Shown: positions 44,654 to 53,667 of the stretch, one piece after another | How positions within the stretch are numbered: position 1 is the first letter of the stretch | How the letters are laid out: every line of letters starts with the position of its first letter | Origin: Burkholderia sp. MS389 | GTDB lineage: Bacteria; Pseudomonadota; Gammaproteobacteria; Burkholderiales; Burkholderiaceae | Reading direction: 5' to 3' | Assembly: GCF_016899425.1 (NCBI RefSeq) | Contig: NZ_CP045994.1 | Span: 1,674,001-1,738,000, forward strand | DNA: 64,000 bases | The notes under the pieces: generated by a model | Told to the model about the DNA's origin: nothing | What the model saw: only the letters and a program-made list of their open reading frames with translations | Database searches by the model: none | Made by a program: the position numbers and the translations under genes

Positions 44654-44962
44654 ATGTCGACGTTCGCGGTGAATGGTGTCCGAATCGATCCGCTCAGCGC
44701 GCGCGTGACGCACGTGCGCTGGGCGGCCGTGAACCCGGCCGATCGCTCGTGGGCGGCGACGCCCCGCGAGGCACCGGTGGCGGACGTGGCGCGCGCGCTT
44801 GCGTCCGGTAACGATGTCCGCGCGATCTTCTCGGCCTCGGACACCACCGCAATCGGGCCCAGGCTGAAACGCGTGCTGTATCGCGATGCGTCGGAAGGCA
44901 TCGAGCTCGACATCGATGCAACGAGCGAGTCGCGCACGTTGCGCGATCTGCCGCAGATCTGA
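44654..44962 (+). CDS. small hypothetical protein
   Basis: 102 aa: MSTFAVNGVRIDPLSARVTH, VRWAAVNPADRSW, VADVARALASGNDVRAIFS, EGIELDIDATSESRTLRDLP. Mixed alpha/beta, no signal or membrane segment, no family recognised. ATG 44654 is preferred (GGGAG 6 nt upstream); ATG 44648 would add two residues. It diverges from the DUF695-RraB-like gene. Confidence 0.7.
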   Translation: MSTFAVNGVRIDPLSARVTHVRWAAVNPADRSWAATPREAPVADVARALASGNDVRAIFSASDTTAIGPRLKRVLYRDASEGIELDIDATSESRTLRDLPQI

Positions 44963-45008
44963 CCGCGAGCCGTTTCCCCAACCGAATCGCGCGAACGCGC
45001 CCACGACC

Positions 45009-45251
45009 ATGTCCAGATTCGCCATTTTTCCGCTGGCATTCGCGCTTTGTCTGGCGCTTGCCGCCTGCCAGACCGCGTCCGGGCCGACGCCCGTGCACCC
45101 GTCGCCCGAAACCGCGTCGACGACCGTTCCCGCATCGTCGCCGCCGGCCGCGCCGATTCGCGGCATCGGCGTCGCGCCTCGTCTGGCCGGGCAGAGTCAC
45201 GCGGCCGTCGGTCAATGCACGACCAGCGGTACCGTCAACGTATGCAATTGA
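45009..45251 (+). CDS. small lipoprotein
   Basis: 80 aa. Signal peptide with lipobox LAAC (MSRFAIFPLAFALCLALAAC), then a Pro/Ala/Ser/Thr-rich linker and a short C-terminus with two Cys (VGQCTTSGTVNVCN). No domain recognised. Lies 46 nt downstream of the previous small gene, likely the same transcript. Confidence 0.78.
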   Translation: MSRFAIFPLAFALCLALAACQTASGPTPVHPSPETASTTVPASSPPAAPIRGIGVAPRLAGQSHAAVGQCTTSGTVNVCN

Positions 45252-45354
45252 CCGGCGTCGGCGCGATGGCGCGTGATGCGTGCAAACGGAATCGGAATCC
45301 CGACATGTCGCCTGCGTCGATGGACGGGCGGCCGTCGACACGAGCCGGCGAGCA

Positions 45355-45897
45355 ATGAACGACGAACGCGAAACGACGGATTCCGGCTGGCACGTCGATC
45401 CCGTTGCGGGAACGGTCACCGGCGCGTTGCCGGTGACGCTCGCGGTCGACAGCCGAAGCCTGAAAAGCAGGGCGGTCGTGTGTGCGGGGCTGGCCGCGGC
45501 GAGCCTGTGCGGTTACGTGGCCGCCTCGACGCTCTGGCCGCTAGCGGCGCTGGCCGCGTTGCTGGGGCTCGCCAGTGCCGCGTTGTTCGTCTCGTCGCGG
45601 CGCAAGCTGGCGCTGCAGGTCGACGAGACGGGCTTCCGGCTGATCGGTTCCGCCCGCGAAAAACCCGTCACGCCGTGGCGGGACGTCGCTGAATTCCGGA
45701 TCGTCAGCGTCGCCGGTAATCGTTACATCGGCTACCAGTTCTCCGTACATTCTTCCCGTACGAAGGTGCCGGGCGGCGTAATGCTGCCGATCGCCCGGTT
45801 TGCCGATCTTCCGCTCGACGCGGTGGCCGCGTTGCTGGAGGCTTGCCGCCGGCAGTTCGGCTTGCCGGACCAACCGGCCGACCGAACGGGCCGGTAA
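45355..45897 (+). CDS. membrane protein with PH-like cytoplasmic domain (hypothetical)
   Basis: 180 aa from ATG 45355. Two adjacent membrane helices (about 47-85, VCAGLAAASLCGYVAASTLW and ALAALLGLASAALFV) between an N-terminal segment and a C-terminal domain that looks like a bacterial PH/DUF-type beta barrel: RRKLALQVDETGFRLIG, VTPWRDVAEFRIV, PLDAVAALLEACRRQFG. Such YcxB/PH-like proteins are poorly understood. Confidence 0.72.
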   Translation: MNDERETTDSGWHVDPVAGTVTGALPVTLAVDSRSLKSRAVVCAGLAAASLCGYVAASTLWPLAALAALLGLASAALFVSSRRKLALQVDETGFRLIGSAREKPVTPWRDVAEFRIVSVAGNRYIGYQFSVHSSRTKVPGGVMLPIARFADLPLDAVAALLEACRRQFGLPDQPADRTGR

Positions 45898-46058
45898 CGC
45901 CCGATGCGGCTTCCTGCGCGCCCCGTCACTCGAGCAAACAGAAAAATCCCGGGCGCCGTGTCGATTTCCGCGGGAGTCGTCCGTCGTAGCATCGGAGGCG
46001 TGCGCATCGCGCGTCCGTCCCGATTTTCGATACGACAACCGACTGAAGGAGCGACACC

Positions 46059-46532
46059 ATGGCCACATCCGTCAAGCCGATCCCGGAAGGGATGCGCACG
46101 CTGACCCCGCACCTGATTTGTGCGGGCGCTACCGCCGCCATCGACTTCTACAAGCGCGCGTTCAATGCGACCGAACAGTTTCGCCTCGCGATGCCCGACG
46201 GCCGGCTCGCGCATGCGTGCCTGGCGATTGGCGATTCGACGCTGATGCTGGTCGATGAAATGCCCGAACACGGCGCGCTGGGGCCGAAGGCGCTGAAAGG
46301 CACGCCCGTCTGCCTGCATCTGTACGTGCCGGACACCGATGCGGCGATCGAGAGGGCGGTCGCGGCCGGTGCGACGGTCACGATTCCGGCGGCCGACATG
46401 TTCTGGGGCGATCGTTACGGGCAGGTCGAGGATCCGTTCGGGCATCGCTGGTCGCTGGCGACGCATCAGCGCGATCTGACACCCGAGCAGATCGCGGACG
46501 CCATGGCCAGCGCGCCGCCCTGCGGCAGTTGA
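46059..46532 (+). CDS. VOC-superfamily protein, PhnB-like
   Basis: 157 aa. Typical glyoxalase/bleomycin-resistance fold of the PhnB type: LTPHLICAGATAAIDFYKRA, LAHACLAIGDSTLMLVDE, DTDAAIERAVAAGATVTIPA and MFWGDRYGQVEDPFGHRWSL. Metal ligands and reaction are not certain; PhnB itself has no assigned activity. Preceded by a 161-nt region and transcribed alone. Confidence 0.88.
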   Translation: MATSVKPIPEGMRTLTPHLICAGATAAIDFYKRAFNATEQFRLAMPDGRLAHACLAIGDSTLMLVDEMPEHGALGPKALKGTPVCLHLYVPDTDAAIERAVAAGATVTIPAADMFWGDRYGQVEDPFGHRWSLATHQRDLTPEQIADAMASAPPCGS

Positions 46533-47035
46533 ATCGACACCGTCGCACGAGCGCGGCGACGGCGGCGACGGGCAGCGCGGCGGCTTGATCGCGCCGCGCC
46601 GGCCTGGCTCGTCGGCGGTCATGCGCGGGCCGTCCGGCCGCGCTGCTTGTGTTAGTCCATCCGCCGATCGGCCGAGCCAAGCAGGTCGGCGACGGTGCGA
46701 TGGCGGGCGGGATCATAGGCAACGTGTCCGACCGGGCCGCCACGTCGGCCGGTTTCGGTGCGATTTGCGTGAGTCTTGTCTCGTGTCCCGACTGTCAGGT
46801 CGGTCATGGTTCGTCGAACAGTATTGCGCACGGTTCGATGCATCGCCACGCTGCAACTCCCGCCGCGGCGGCGATCGGGTTCGCGAGTGTCGGTGAAGAT
46901 GCGGCGAGAAGCGAGGGGCATCGGCCCGCGTTCCGTCCCGATGCGGAATCGGACCCGCGATGCCTCAAGGGCGCGCGTCGCCCTGCCGTAAACAGGACGA
47001 GTCCAATCGTTCATCTCATCTCATCCGATCGCACC
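46533..47035 (+). other. intergenic region, nothing recognised
   Basis: About 500 bp. Open frames exist on both strands but none has a ribosome site plus family-like sequence. A short inverted repeat CCGACTGTCAGGTCGG lies near 46789-46804. No terminator with a T-run after the PhnB-like gene. Confidence 0.45.
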
Positions 47036-47263
47036 ATGGTTCGAATTCTGTACGCGGGCTATCTCGCGTTTGCGCTGTATCTCCTTTACCCGCTGGTTCA
47101 GAACACGCTGATGTTCAGCACCGCGTGCGTGCGCAGCGTGCTGCCGATGGGCGACCACGGGCTGTCGGCGAATTCGGCCAGCGGCGCGGACGGGCACGCG
47201 AGCCGTTGTGTCGCGAGCGCGCCTGCCCGCGTCGCGACCGGGCGGGCGCCGGAAATCCATTGA
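47036..47263 (+). CDS. possible small membrane protein
   Basis: 75 aa: one N-terminal hydrophobic helix (VRILYAGYLAFALYLLYPLV) then a polar, low-complexity tail. No ribosome site is obvious and no family is recognised. It could be a real single-pass protein or a chance frame. Confidence 0.35.
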   Translation: MVRILYAGYLAFALYLLYPLVQNTLMFSTACVRSVLPMGDHGLSANSASGADGHASRCVASAPARVATGRAPEIH

Positions 47264-47410
47264 ACGCGGCGCGTCGCGCGTGAAGGGCGCTTCGCGACGC
47301 CGCGTGCTGGCCATTCGGCCGAATTGAACATCGCGCCATGCTCGCCGATCATCTGCAACGCGGCGGCAGAAATGCGAGGGGCGAGCGCCACGAGAAAGCG
47401 TGTGTCGGCG

Positions 47411-48034
47411 TCAGTAGCTGGAGCGATACGGCGTGCCCTGGTCGAAGCGGCTTTGCCAGTGCGTGAGGTAGCGTGACGCGAGTTGCGGGTTGTTCCAGAC
47501 CACGACGACGTTCTCGGAATTGCGGCTGGCCGCCGACGCACTGTAGTTGAACGAACCCGTTTCGACGTGCTCGGCGTCGATCACGAGGTACTTGTCGTGA
47601 TGGATCGCATAGGCATCGATCGTGCGCGTCGGGATGCCGGCGTTGACGAGCAGGTTCAATGCCTGCTTGCTGCTCTTCGCGCGATTGCCCTTGTCGTCGA
47701 CGACCACCGCGACGTTGACGCCGCGGCGCTTGGCGGCAAGCAGCGCGCGCGCGACGGGCGGCGACGTGAACGAGTACGCGGCGACCCGGATCGAGGTGCG
47801 CGCCGCCCCAATCGCTTTCAGCACGAGCGCCTCGGCGCCGCCGTCGGGCGAGAATGCCGATTCGACGACCTGGGTCGCGGGGGCTTCGTGAGTGGGGGCC
47901 GGCAGCCATCGCGACACGAGGTCGATCGCTTGCTGGAGCAGCGATTCGCTTTGCGTCTTGCCGAAGGCGGCGAAGGGTGTGGCGAGCAGGGAAGCGGCGA
48001 GACAGGCGGCGGCGAGGCGATTGCGCGACAACAT
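47411..48034 (-). CDS. secreted phospholipase D/Nuc-family protein (single HKD motif)
   Basis: 207 aa from ATG 48034. Signal peptide about 1-26 (AACLAASLLATPFAAFG). One HKD motif: HHDKYLVIDAEHVETGSFNYS, here seen as His-x-Lys-x4-Asp followed by GSFNYS, matching the Nuc/EndA-type PLD nucleases that dimerise to make one active site. Earlier block SIRVAAYSFTSPPVARALL is the conserved first strand. Probably a periplasmic or secreted nuclease or phosphodiesterase; nucleic acid is the likelier substrate for single-HKD members. Confidence 0.9.
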   Translation of the reverse strand: MLSRNRLAAACLAASLLATPFAAFGKTQSESLLQQAIDLVSRWLPAPTHEAPATQVVESAFSPDGGAEALVLKAIGAARTSIRVAAYSFTSPPVARALLAAKRRGVNVAVVVDDKGNRAKSSKQALNLLVNAGIPTRTIDAYAIHHDKYLVIDAEHVETGSFNYSASAASRNSENVVVVWNNPQLASRYLTHWQSRFDQGTPYRSSY

Positions 48035-48365
48035 CTTGGACAGCGAATAATTTCGAGACAGCGGGCCGTGAGTGTAACGCACGCATGCCGGCCCGGTCAC
48101 GCGCGGATGCGAAACGAGGGCGTGCGCAGTGATCGGCAGTGGTGGACAGGGTGACGCAAAGTTGCGTTATGCAGCCGGTGCGGGCGAGCGGGCGATCAAC
48201 GCACAGCGATAGTGCCGGCGATGGCAGGCGATTGCGTTTGCCGTTGCGGCGCACCGGCGTGCGAACGATGCGTGCGCCGGCGGGCGGACTGCGACTCGAT
48301 GCGGCCTGTGGCCCAAGCGTATGTCTAGCAGGCGCGTCGGAACGACATCCGTGCGCGACGTATCG
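48035..48365 (-). other. intergenic region, nothing recognised
   Basis: 331 bp between two minus-strand genes. It must carry the promoter of the phospholipase D-like gene, but no clear -35/-10 pair, terminator or repeat is visible. Confidence 0.4.
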
Positions 48366-48854
48366 TCAATCCGTGGATGCGGACGCCTCGGTCCCGTCGG
48401 ACGCGATCCATCTGGGCCCCGGCTCGGGCTGCACGTCGCGTGCGTCGAGCGGTTCGCCGCACGCCGAGCATACGGTGACCGCGTGCATCAGTTGCCCGCA
48501 GGCCCGGTGGCGTAATTGCACCGGCGGCCCCTGGCCGTCGTCCTTCCAGCGATCGCCCCACACCATCAGCGCGAGCAGGGCCGGGTAGAGGGCGAGGCCC
48601 TTTTCCGTCAGCCGGTATTCGAAGCGCGGCGGGCGTTCCTGATACGCGCGCTTGACGAGCACGCCTTCGTCGACGAGCCGCGCGAGCCGTTCGGCCAGCA
48701 CGTGGCGCGTCAGGCCAAGCTGGGCCTGGAACGCGTCGAAGCGGCGGCAGCCGAGGAATGCGTTGCGCAGGATCAGCATGGTCCAGCGGTCGCCGAGCAC
48801 GGCGAGCGTGCGCGCGACCGAACAGTTCAGCGTGCCGATGTCATCCCATTTCAT
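48366..48854 (-). CDS. HxlR-family transcriptional regulator
   Basis: 162 aa. Winged helix of the HxlR/MarR-like type: CSVARTLAVLGDRWTMLILR, FDAFQAQLGLTRHVLAERLA and YRLTEKGLALYPALLALM. A C-terminal extension carries CXXC-like cysteines (ACGQLMHAVTVCSACGEPL), suggesting a metal or redox sensor, as in some HxlR proteins. It diverges from a thioesterase gene, and two matching inverted repeats lie between. Confidence 0.93.
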   Translation of the reverse strand: MKWDDIGTLNCSVARTLAVLGDRWTMLILRNAFLGCRRFDAFQAQLGLTRHVLAERLARLVDEGVLVKRAYQERPPRFEYRLTEKGLALYPALLALMVWGDRWKDDGQGPPVQLRHRACGQLMHAVTVCSACGEPLDARDVQPEPGPRWIASDGTEASASTD

Positions 48855-48908
48855 TGTCGAGTCTCGTGCCCGTTGCGGCAGTCTTGCGGCGGTTCAGCGA
48901 AATAGCGG

Positions 48909-49000
48909 GTTCGATTATAGAACCCGCCTTCGGTCGCAACGGGCGCAGCCGCGTTGACAACGGCCCGCCTCGTTGACAATAATGAGTTCCAATTTAGAAC
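48909..49000. promoter_or_regulatory. twin operator-like repeats between hxlR-type and thioesterase genes
   Basis: Two sites of the form GTTC-N7-GAAC: 48909-48923 (in longer arms GCGGGTTC / GAACCCGC, 48905-48927) and 48986-49000. Their 7-nt centres are GATTATA and CAATTTA, both A/T-only apart from one end base. Centres are 77 bp apart. Two TTGACA boxes (48954-48959 and 48974-48979) lie between them. The layout fits autoregulation plus control of the thioesterase gene. Confidence 0.65.
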
Positions 49001-49041
49001 TTACGCGCGCGGCGACGCGCTTTCAACCCGGAGACAACCCG

Positions 49042-49479
49042 ATGAACCCGCTTTCCCTGTCTGGCCTCGATCTGCTGCGTGCCGCCGCGTCCGGAGACGC
49101 GCCCCTTGCGTCGATTTCCGAGACGATTCCGATGCGCCCGCTCGACGTCGAGCTCGGTTACGTGAAGTTTTCGGCGCGGGCGGACGGCCGGCACCTGAAC
49201 CCGCTGGGCGGCGTGCACGGCGGGTTCGCCGCGACGGTGCTCGATTCGGTCACCGGGTGCGCGGTACATTCGATGCTCGACGCGGGCGTCGGTTACGGCA
49301 CCGTCGATCTGCACGTGAAGATGCTGCGGCCCGTGCCGCGCGACGTCGACCTGATCGCGGAAGGACGCGTGATTCACCTGTCGCGTTCGCTGGGCGTCGC
49401 GGAGGGCACGCTGAAGACGCCGGACGACAAGATCGTCGCGCATGCGTCGGCGACCTGCTTCATCCAGCGACCGCAGTGA
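49042..49479 (+). CDS. PaaI-type hotdog thioesterase
   Basis: 145 aa. Hotdog-fold motif NPLGGVHGGFAATVLDSVTG, then VDLHVKMLRPVPRDVDLIAEG and VAEGTLKTPDDKIVAHASAT. Probably hydrolyses acyl- or aryl-CoA thioesters. ATG 49042 is chosen because GGAG lies 9 nt upstream; an in-frame ATG at 48973 would run through the putative promoter and operator. Likely target of the divergent HxlR-type regulator. Confidence 0.92.
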   Translation: MNPLSLSGLDLLRAAASGDAPLASISETIPMRPLDVELGYVKFSARADGRHLNPLGGVHGGFAATVLDSVTGCAVHSMLDAGVGYGTVDLHVKMLRPVPRDVDLIAEGRVIHLSRSLGVAEGTLKTPDDKIVAHASATCFIQRPQ

Positions 49480-49620
49480 CGGAGCGCGGCCGCATCCGGG
49501 CGGGCGCGTGAACGCGCGGGGCAGCGCTGGAGGCCGCCTGTAAGCGTGCGCCGCGCCTGCCTGAAGCAGTTGCGTCAATGTGATAGCTTTCCTGCTTTCC
49601 ACCGACGCGACAGGAACAGC

Positions 49621-50673
49621 ATGGAATACCGCACACTCGGCGATTCGGGTCTCGAGGTCAGCCTGATCGGTCTCGGCACGATGACGTGGGGCGAGCAGAA
49701 TTCGGAGCGCGACGCGCACGAGCAGATCGACTACGCGCTCGGGCAGGGCGTGACGCTGATCGACGCCGCGGAGATGTATCCGGTGCCGCCGAAGCCCGAC
49801 ACGCAGGGCCGCACCGAGCAATACATCGGCACCTGGATCGCGCAGCATCGCGCGCAGCGCGACCGTATCGTGCTCGCGACGAAGATCGCGGGCCCGGCGC
49901 GGCAGCCGCACAATCCGCGCCATATTCGCGGCGAGGGCAACCAGTTCGACCGCAAGAACCTGACCGAAGCGCTCGACGGCAGCCTCAAGCGCCTGCAGAC
50001 CGACTATGTCGATCTCTACCAGTTGCACTGGCCCGATCGCAGCACGACCACGTTTGGCCGGCCCGCGTATCCGTGGGTCGACGACACATACACGGTGCCG
50101 ATCGAGGAAACGCTCGGCGTGCTCGCGGAATTCGTGAAGGCCGGCAAGGTGCGCGCGATCGGCGTGTCGAACGAAACGCCGTGGGGTGTCGCGCAGTTCC
50201 TGCGCGCGGCCGAAAAGCTCGGGCTGCCGCGCATCGCGAGCATCCAGAATCCGTACAGCCTGCTGAACCGCACGTTCGAGAACGGGCTGTCGGAATTCAC
50301 GCATCGCGACGGCGTCGGCCTGCTCGCGTATTCGCCGCTTGCGTTCGGCTGGCTGTCCGGCAAGTACGAGAACGGCGCGCGTCCGGCCGGTGCGCGCATC
50401 ACGCTGTTCGAGCGTTTCCAGCGCTACAGCAAGCCGCAGGCCGTCGAGGCGACGTCGCGTTACGTCGCGCTCGCGCGGCGTCACGGGCTGTCGCCCGCGC
50501 AACTGGCGCTCGCGTTCGTCAACAGCCGCCCGTTCGTGCGCAGCAACCTGGTCGGCGCGACGTCGCTCGAGCAGTTGAAGGAGAACATCGGCAGCATCGA
50601 CGTGGCGCTGTCCGACGAGATCCTCGCCGAGATCGACGCATTGCACGAACGGCAGCCGAACCCGGCGCCGTAA
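49621..50673 (+). CDS. aldo/keto reductase (Tas/YghZ-like)
   Basis: 350 aa (beta/alpha)8 NADP-dependent reductase. Blocks: YRTLGDSGLEVSLIGLGTMT, LIDAAEMYPVPPKPDTQGRTE (catalytic Asp and Tyr), LATKIAGPARQ, VDLYQLHWPDRSTTTFG and RAIGVSNETPWG. The extended loop with WPDR and the length point to the Tas subgroup. Physiological substrate unknown. Confidence 0.94.
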   Translation: MEYRTLGDSGLEVSLIGLGTMTWGEQNSERDAHEQIDYALGQGVTLIDAAEMYPVPPKPDTQGRTEQYIGTWIAQHRAQRDRIVLATKIAGPARQPHNPRHIRGEGNQFDRKNLTEALDGSLKRLQTDYVDLYQLHWPDRSTTTFGRPAYPWVDDTYTVPIEETLGVLAEFVKAGKVRAIGVSNETPWGVAQFLRAAEKLGLPRIASIQNPYSLLNRTFENGLSEFTHRDGVGLLAYSPLAFGWLSGKYENGARPAGARITLFERFQRYSKPQAVEATSRYVALARRHGLSPAQLALAFVNSRPFVRSNLVGATSLEQLKENIGSIDVALSDEILAEIDALHERQPNPAP

Positions 50674-50760
50674 ACGGCACGCGGCCCGCGCGGCAGCGAT
50701 GCCGCGACGGGCCGAGTCGGGCGGTTGCGGCGGCGCCGCGCCGCGCCGTCGTTTCTCGCG

Positions 50761-52047
50761 TCAGCGCATCTTCAGCCGCGTGCGCGCGACGAACAACGCG
50801 GCGAGGCTCAGCAGCGCGCATCCCATCAGATAGAGCGCCGGCGACAGTCGGTTGCCGGTCGTGCTGATCAGCCAGGTGATGACGAACGGCGCGAAGCCGC
50901 CGAACAGCGTGACGCCGGTGTTGTAGCTGACCGCGAGCCCGGTGGCGCGTGTTTGCGACGGGAACAGTTCGGCCATCAGCGCCGGCAGCGCGCCGCAGTA
51001 CATCGCCTTCAGCGCGCCGATCCAGATCAGTGCGGCGAGCATCGTCGCGAACGACGCGTGGCGCGTGAGCCACGCGAACGTCGGCCACACGGTCAGCAGC
51101 ATCAGCACGGCCGCGACCGCCATCATGCGGATCCGCCCGGTGCGGTCGGACAGATGGCCGACGACCGGCGTGACGAGCGTCAGCACGAAACCGGTCGCGA
51201 GCGTCGCCGCGAAGCCCGTCGATGCCGGCAGCCCGAGCTGCTTGATCGCGTAGGTCGGCATGTACAGGATCATGTAGTTGACCGCGGTCGAGATCACGAG
51301 CGCGCCGATCGACAGCAGCAGCCGCACCTTCTGGTCCGCGAACAGCTCGCGAACCGGCGCCTCGGAGCGCGCCTGCGTCTTGAACTCGACGCCTTCGTCG
51401 ACGTAGCGGCGGATATACAGCCCGACCGGGCCGATCGCGAGCCCGAACAGGAACGGCACGCGCCAGCCCCAGCTTTCGAGTTGCGCGGTGGTCAGCGTGG
51501 CCGTCAGCAGCGCGCCGAAGCCCGACGCGAGCAACGTCGCGAGGCCCTGGCTCGCGAACTGCCAGCTCGACATGAAACCGCGCCGCTGCGGCGCGTGTTC
51601 GACGAGAAATGCGGTCGAACTCGCGAATTCGCCGCCCGCGGAAAAGCCCTGCATCAGCCGCGACAGCATGATCCCGAGCGGCGCGAGCATGCCGATCGAT
51701 GCGTAGGTCGGCATCAGCGCGATCAGCAGCGTGCCGACCATCATCATCGCGATCGACAATAGCAGCGACGCCTTGCGGCCCGCGCGGTCGGCATACGCGC
51801 CGAGCACGAAGCCGCCGATCGGCCGGATCAGGTAGGACAGCCCGAACGTGCCGAGCGTCAGCATCAGCGACGTCGCTTCGCTCGTGGCGGGGAAGAACAG
51901 CTTGGCGATCGTCACCGCGAAGAAGCCGTAGACGATCAGGTCGAACCATTCGAGCGCGTTGCCGATCGACGCGGCGAAGATGATGCGCCGGATTTTCGCG
52001 GCGCTCGGGCGCGCGGCGTCCTGCGCGGTGAGGGTGGTCGTATTCAT
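50761..52047 (-). CDS. MFS transporter, metabolite:H+ symporter (MHS) type
   Basis: 428 aa, about 12 helices. N-terminal SIGNALEWFDLIVYGFFAVT and the loop GAYADRAGRKASLLLSIAMM are MHS-family signatures (relatives of citrate, ketoglutarate and proline/betaine symporters); GFSAGGEFASSTAFLVEHAP is the conserved helix-5 block. It follows an M20 peptidase gene by 35 nt, so it probably imports a carboxylate or peptide-like substrate handled by that enzyme. Confidence 0.92.
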   Translation of the reverse strand: MNTTTLTAQDAARPSAAKIRRIIFAASIGNALEWFDLIVYGFFAVTIAKLFFPATSEATSLMLTLGTFGLSYLIRPIGGFVLGAYADRAGRKASLLLSIAMMMVGTLLIALMPTYASIGMLAPLGIMLSRLMQGFSAGGEFASSTAFLVEHAPQRRGFMSSWQFASQGLATLLASGFGALLTATLTTAQLESWGWRVPFLFGLAIGPVGLYIRRYVDEGVEFKTQARSEAPVRELFADQKVRLLLSIGALVISTAVNYMILYMPTYAIKQLGLPASTGFAATLATGFVLTLVTPVVGHLSDRTGRIRMMAVAAVLMLLTVWPTFAWLTRHASFATMLAALIWIGALKAMYCGALPALMAELFPSQTRATGLAVSYNTGVTLFGGFAPFVITWLISTTGNRLSPALYLMGCALLSLAALFVARTRLKMR

Positions 52048-52082
52048 CGTGTGTGCAGATCCCGTGAAAGGGGCGAAGCGCG

Positions 52083-53504
52083 TTACAGGGCGGCGCCGGC
52101 CGCGGCGGATGCCGCGCGGCGAACGGGCGGCGCGTCGTCGCCGAGATCCCAGAAGAGGCCGGCCATCATCTGCAGCCCCTCGCTGACGACGCTCGCGAGC
52201 AGATGCTCGTCGGGCGCGTGCTGCGCGCACGCCGGGTAAGAGTGCGGCACCCACAGCGTCGGCAGCCCGAGCGTGTCGGCAAACACCTCGTTCGGCAGCG
52301 TGCCGCCGAGATTCGGCAGGATCGCGGGCTTCTTGCCGGTGGTGCGCGCGAGCGACGCGACGGCCCAGCGCACCCACGGATCGTCCGGCGGCACGCGCGT
52401 CGCCGGTGCGCCGCGCTCGACGTCGATCTCGATGTCGGCGAAGCCGTGCGCATCGAGGTGCGCGCGCAGGTGCGCATGCAGTGCTTCCCAGTCGGTGCCG
52501 ACGACGAAGCGCAACTGGCAGTGCGCATACGCGGCGGGCGGGATCGCGTTGACGGGGTGCTCCGGATTGCCGGCCTTGAACGCGAGGATCTCGAACGTGT
52601 TCCAGCCGAATACGCGTTCGGCCGCGGACAGGCCGGGCTCGCCCCAGTCGGCGTCGAGCGCCGGGTCGCCGGGGCCGCCGCCGACGGAAAGATCGGCGAG
52701 CGCGTCACGCACCGCGGCCGGGATCGGCGGCGGGCGCAGCCCCGCGACGCGAATCGCGCCGCGCGCGTCGACGAGGCTCGCGAGCGCATGCGCGAGCACG
52801 ATCGCCGGATTGCGCAGCAGTCCGCCCCAGTTGCCGGAATGATGCGCACCGTCGCGGGCGCGCAGGCTCAGCTTGAAGTTGACCGCGCCGCGCGAGCCGA
52901 GGAAGACCGTCGGGCGCGCGGCGGCGATGCGTGGGCCGTCCGACGCGATCAGCACGTCGGCCGCCAGCGCGTCGCGCTCCTGGCGGCACAGCGCGTCGAG
53001 CCCCGGCGACCCGGTTTCCTCGCCCATTTCGATCAGCAGCTTCGCGTTGAAGCCGAGCCGGCCGCCGCGCGCATCGAGCACGCTCGCCAGCGCGGCGAGG
53101 TTGATCGTGTGCTGGCCCTTGTTGTCGGCGCTGCCGCGGCCATACCAGCGATCGCCGTCGGCCGTCAGCGTCCACGGCGACAGCGGCGCGCGCCACTGCG
53201 CGTCGTAGCCGCGCACGACGTCGCCGTGGCCGTAGATCAGCACGGTCGGCAGCGCGTCGTCTTCGTGGCGCGACGCGAGCAGGAACGGGCCGCCGCCGTC
53301 GACCGGGTTGTCGACGATCCGCGACGTGAAACCGAGGCGGGCGGCCTCGGGCGCGATCTCGTCGGTCAGATAGGCGCGCAGCGCGGCGCCGCTGCCGCAT
53401 TCCTGGCTTTCGGTGCGCAGGCCGACGCGGCGGCTCAGGGTCGTGAAGAACGCGCCGGATTCGAACTGGTTCAGCGCATGCTGGATGGCGGCGGTACGGC
53501 TCAA
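52083..53504 (-). CDS. M20-family metallopeptidase / amidohydrolase
   Basis: 473 aa. Start TTG at 53504 is chosen: GGAG sits 9 nt upstream and no ATG gives the full domain without a long extra leader. Zinc ligand blocks: VLIYGHGDVV, YGRGSADNKGQ and EMGEETGSPGLDAL (catalytic Glu); lid domain about 195-350. The closest pattern is dipeptidase/carnosinase-like M20 enzymes rather than DapE or ArgE. Paired with an MFS importer downstream and a divergent LysR gene. Confidence 0.9.
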   Translation of the reverse strand: MSRTAAIQHALNQFESGAFFTTLSRRVGLRTESQECGSGAALRAYLTDEIAPEAARLGFTSRIVDNPVDGGGPFLLASRHEDDALPTVLIYGHGDVVRGYDAQWRAPLSPWTLTADGDRWYGRGSADNKGQHTINLAALASVLDARGGRLGFNAKLLIEMGEETGSPGLDALCRQERDALAADVLIASDGPRIAAARPTVFLGSRGAVNFKLSLRARDGAHHSGNWGGLLRNPAIVLAHALASLVDARGAIRVAGLRPPPIPAAVRDALADLSVGGGPGDPALDADWGEPGLSAAERVFGWNTFEILAFKAGNPEHPVNAIPPAAYAHCQLRFVVGTDWEALHAHLRAHLDAHGFADIEIDVERGAPATRVPPDDPWVRWAVASLARTTGKKPAILPNLGGTLPNEVFADTLGLPTLWVPHSYPACAQHAPDEHLLASVVSEGLQMMAGLFWDLGDDAPPVRRAASAAAGAAL

Positions 53505-53615
53505 ATCGTGTCTCCTCGGTCGGGTTCGCCGTGCGCGGGCCGCGCAGGCAACGTGAAGTGCGATCGATTCTAGAAAGCCGCTTTTTTTGTCACAATGATC
53601 GAATTTCGAACCTTT

Positions 53616-53634
53616 CTTTGCCGAAAAGGCAAAG
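53616..53634. promoter_or_regulatory. inverted repeat in the LysR/M20 divergent region
   Basis: CTTTGCC GAAAA GGCAAAG, a perfect 7-bp inverted repeat 34 nt before the LysR start, in the 163-bp region between the divergent genes. Candidate LysR binding site or leader hairpin. Confidence 0.4.
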
Positions 53635-53667
53635 CAGCGCGGCCGGATGCGGCGCGGAGACAGAACG

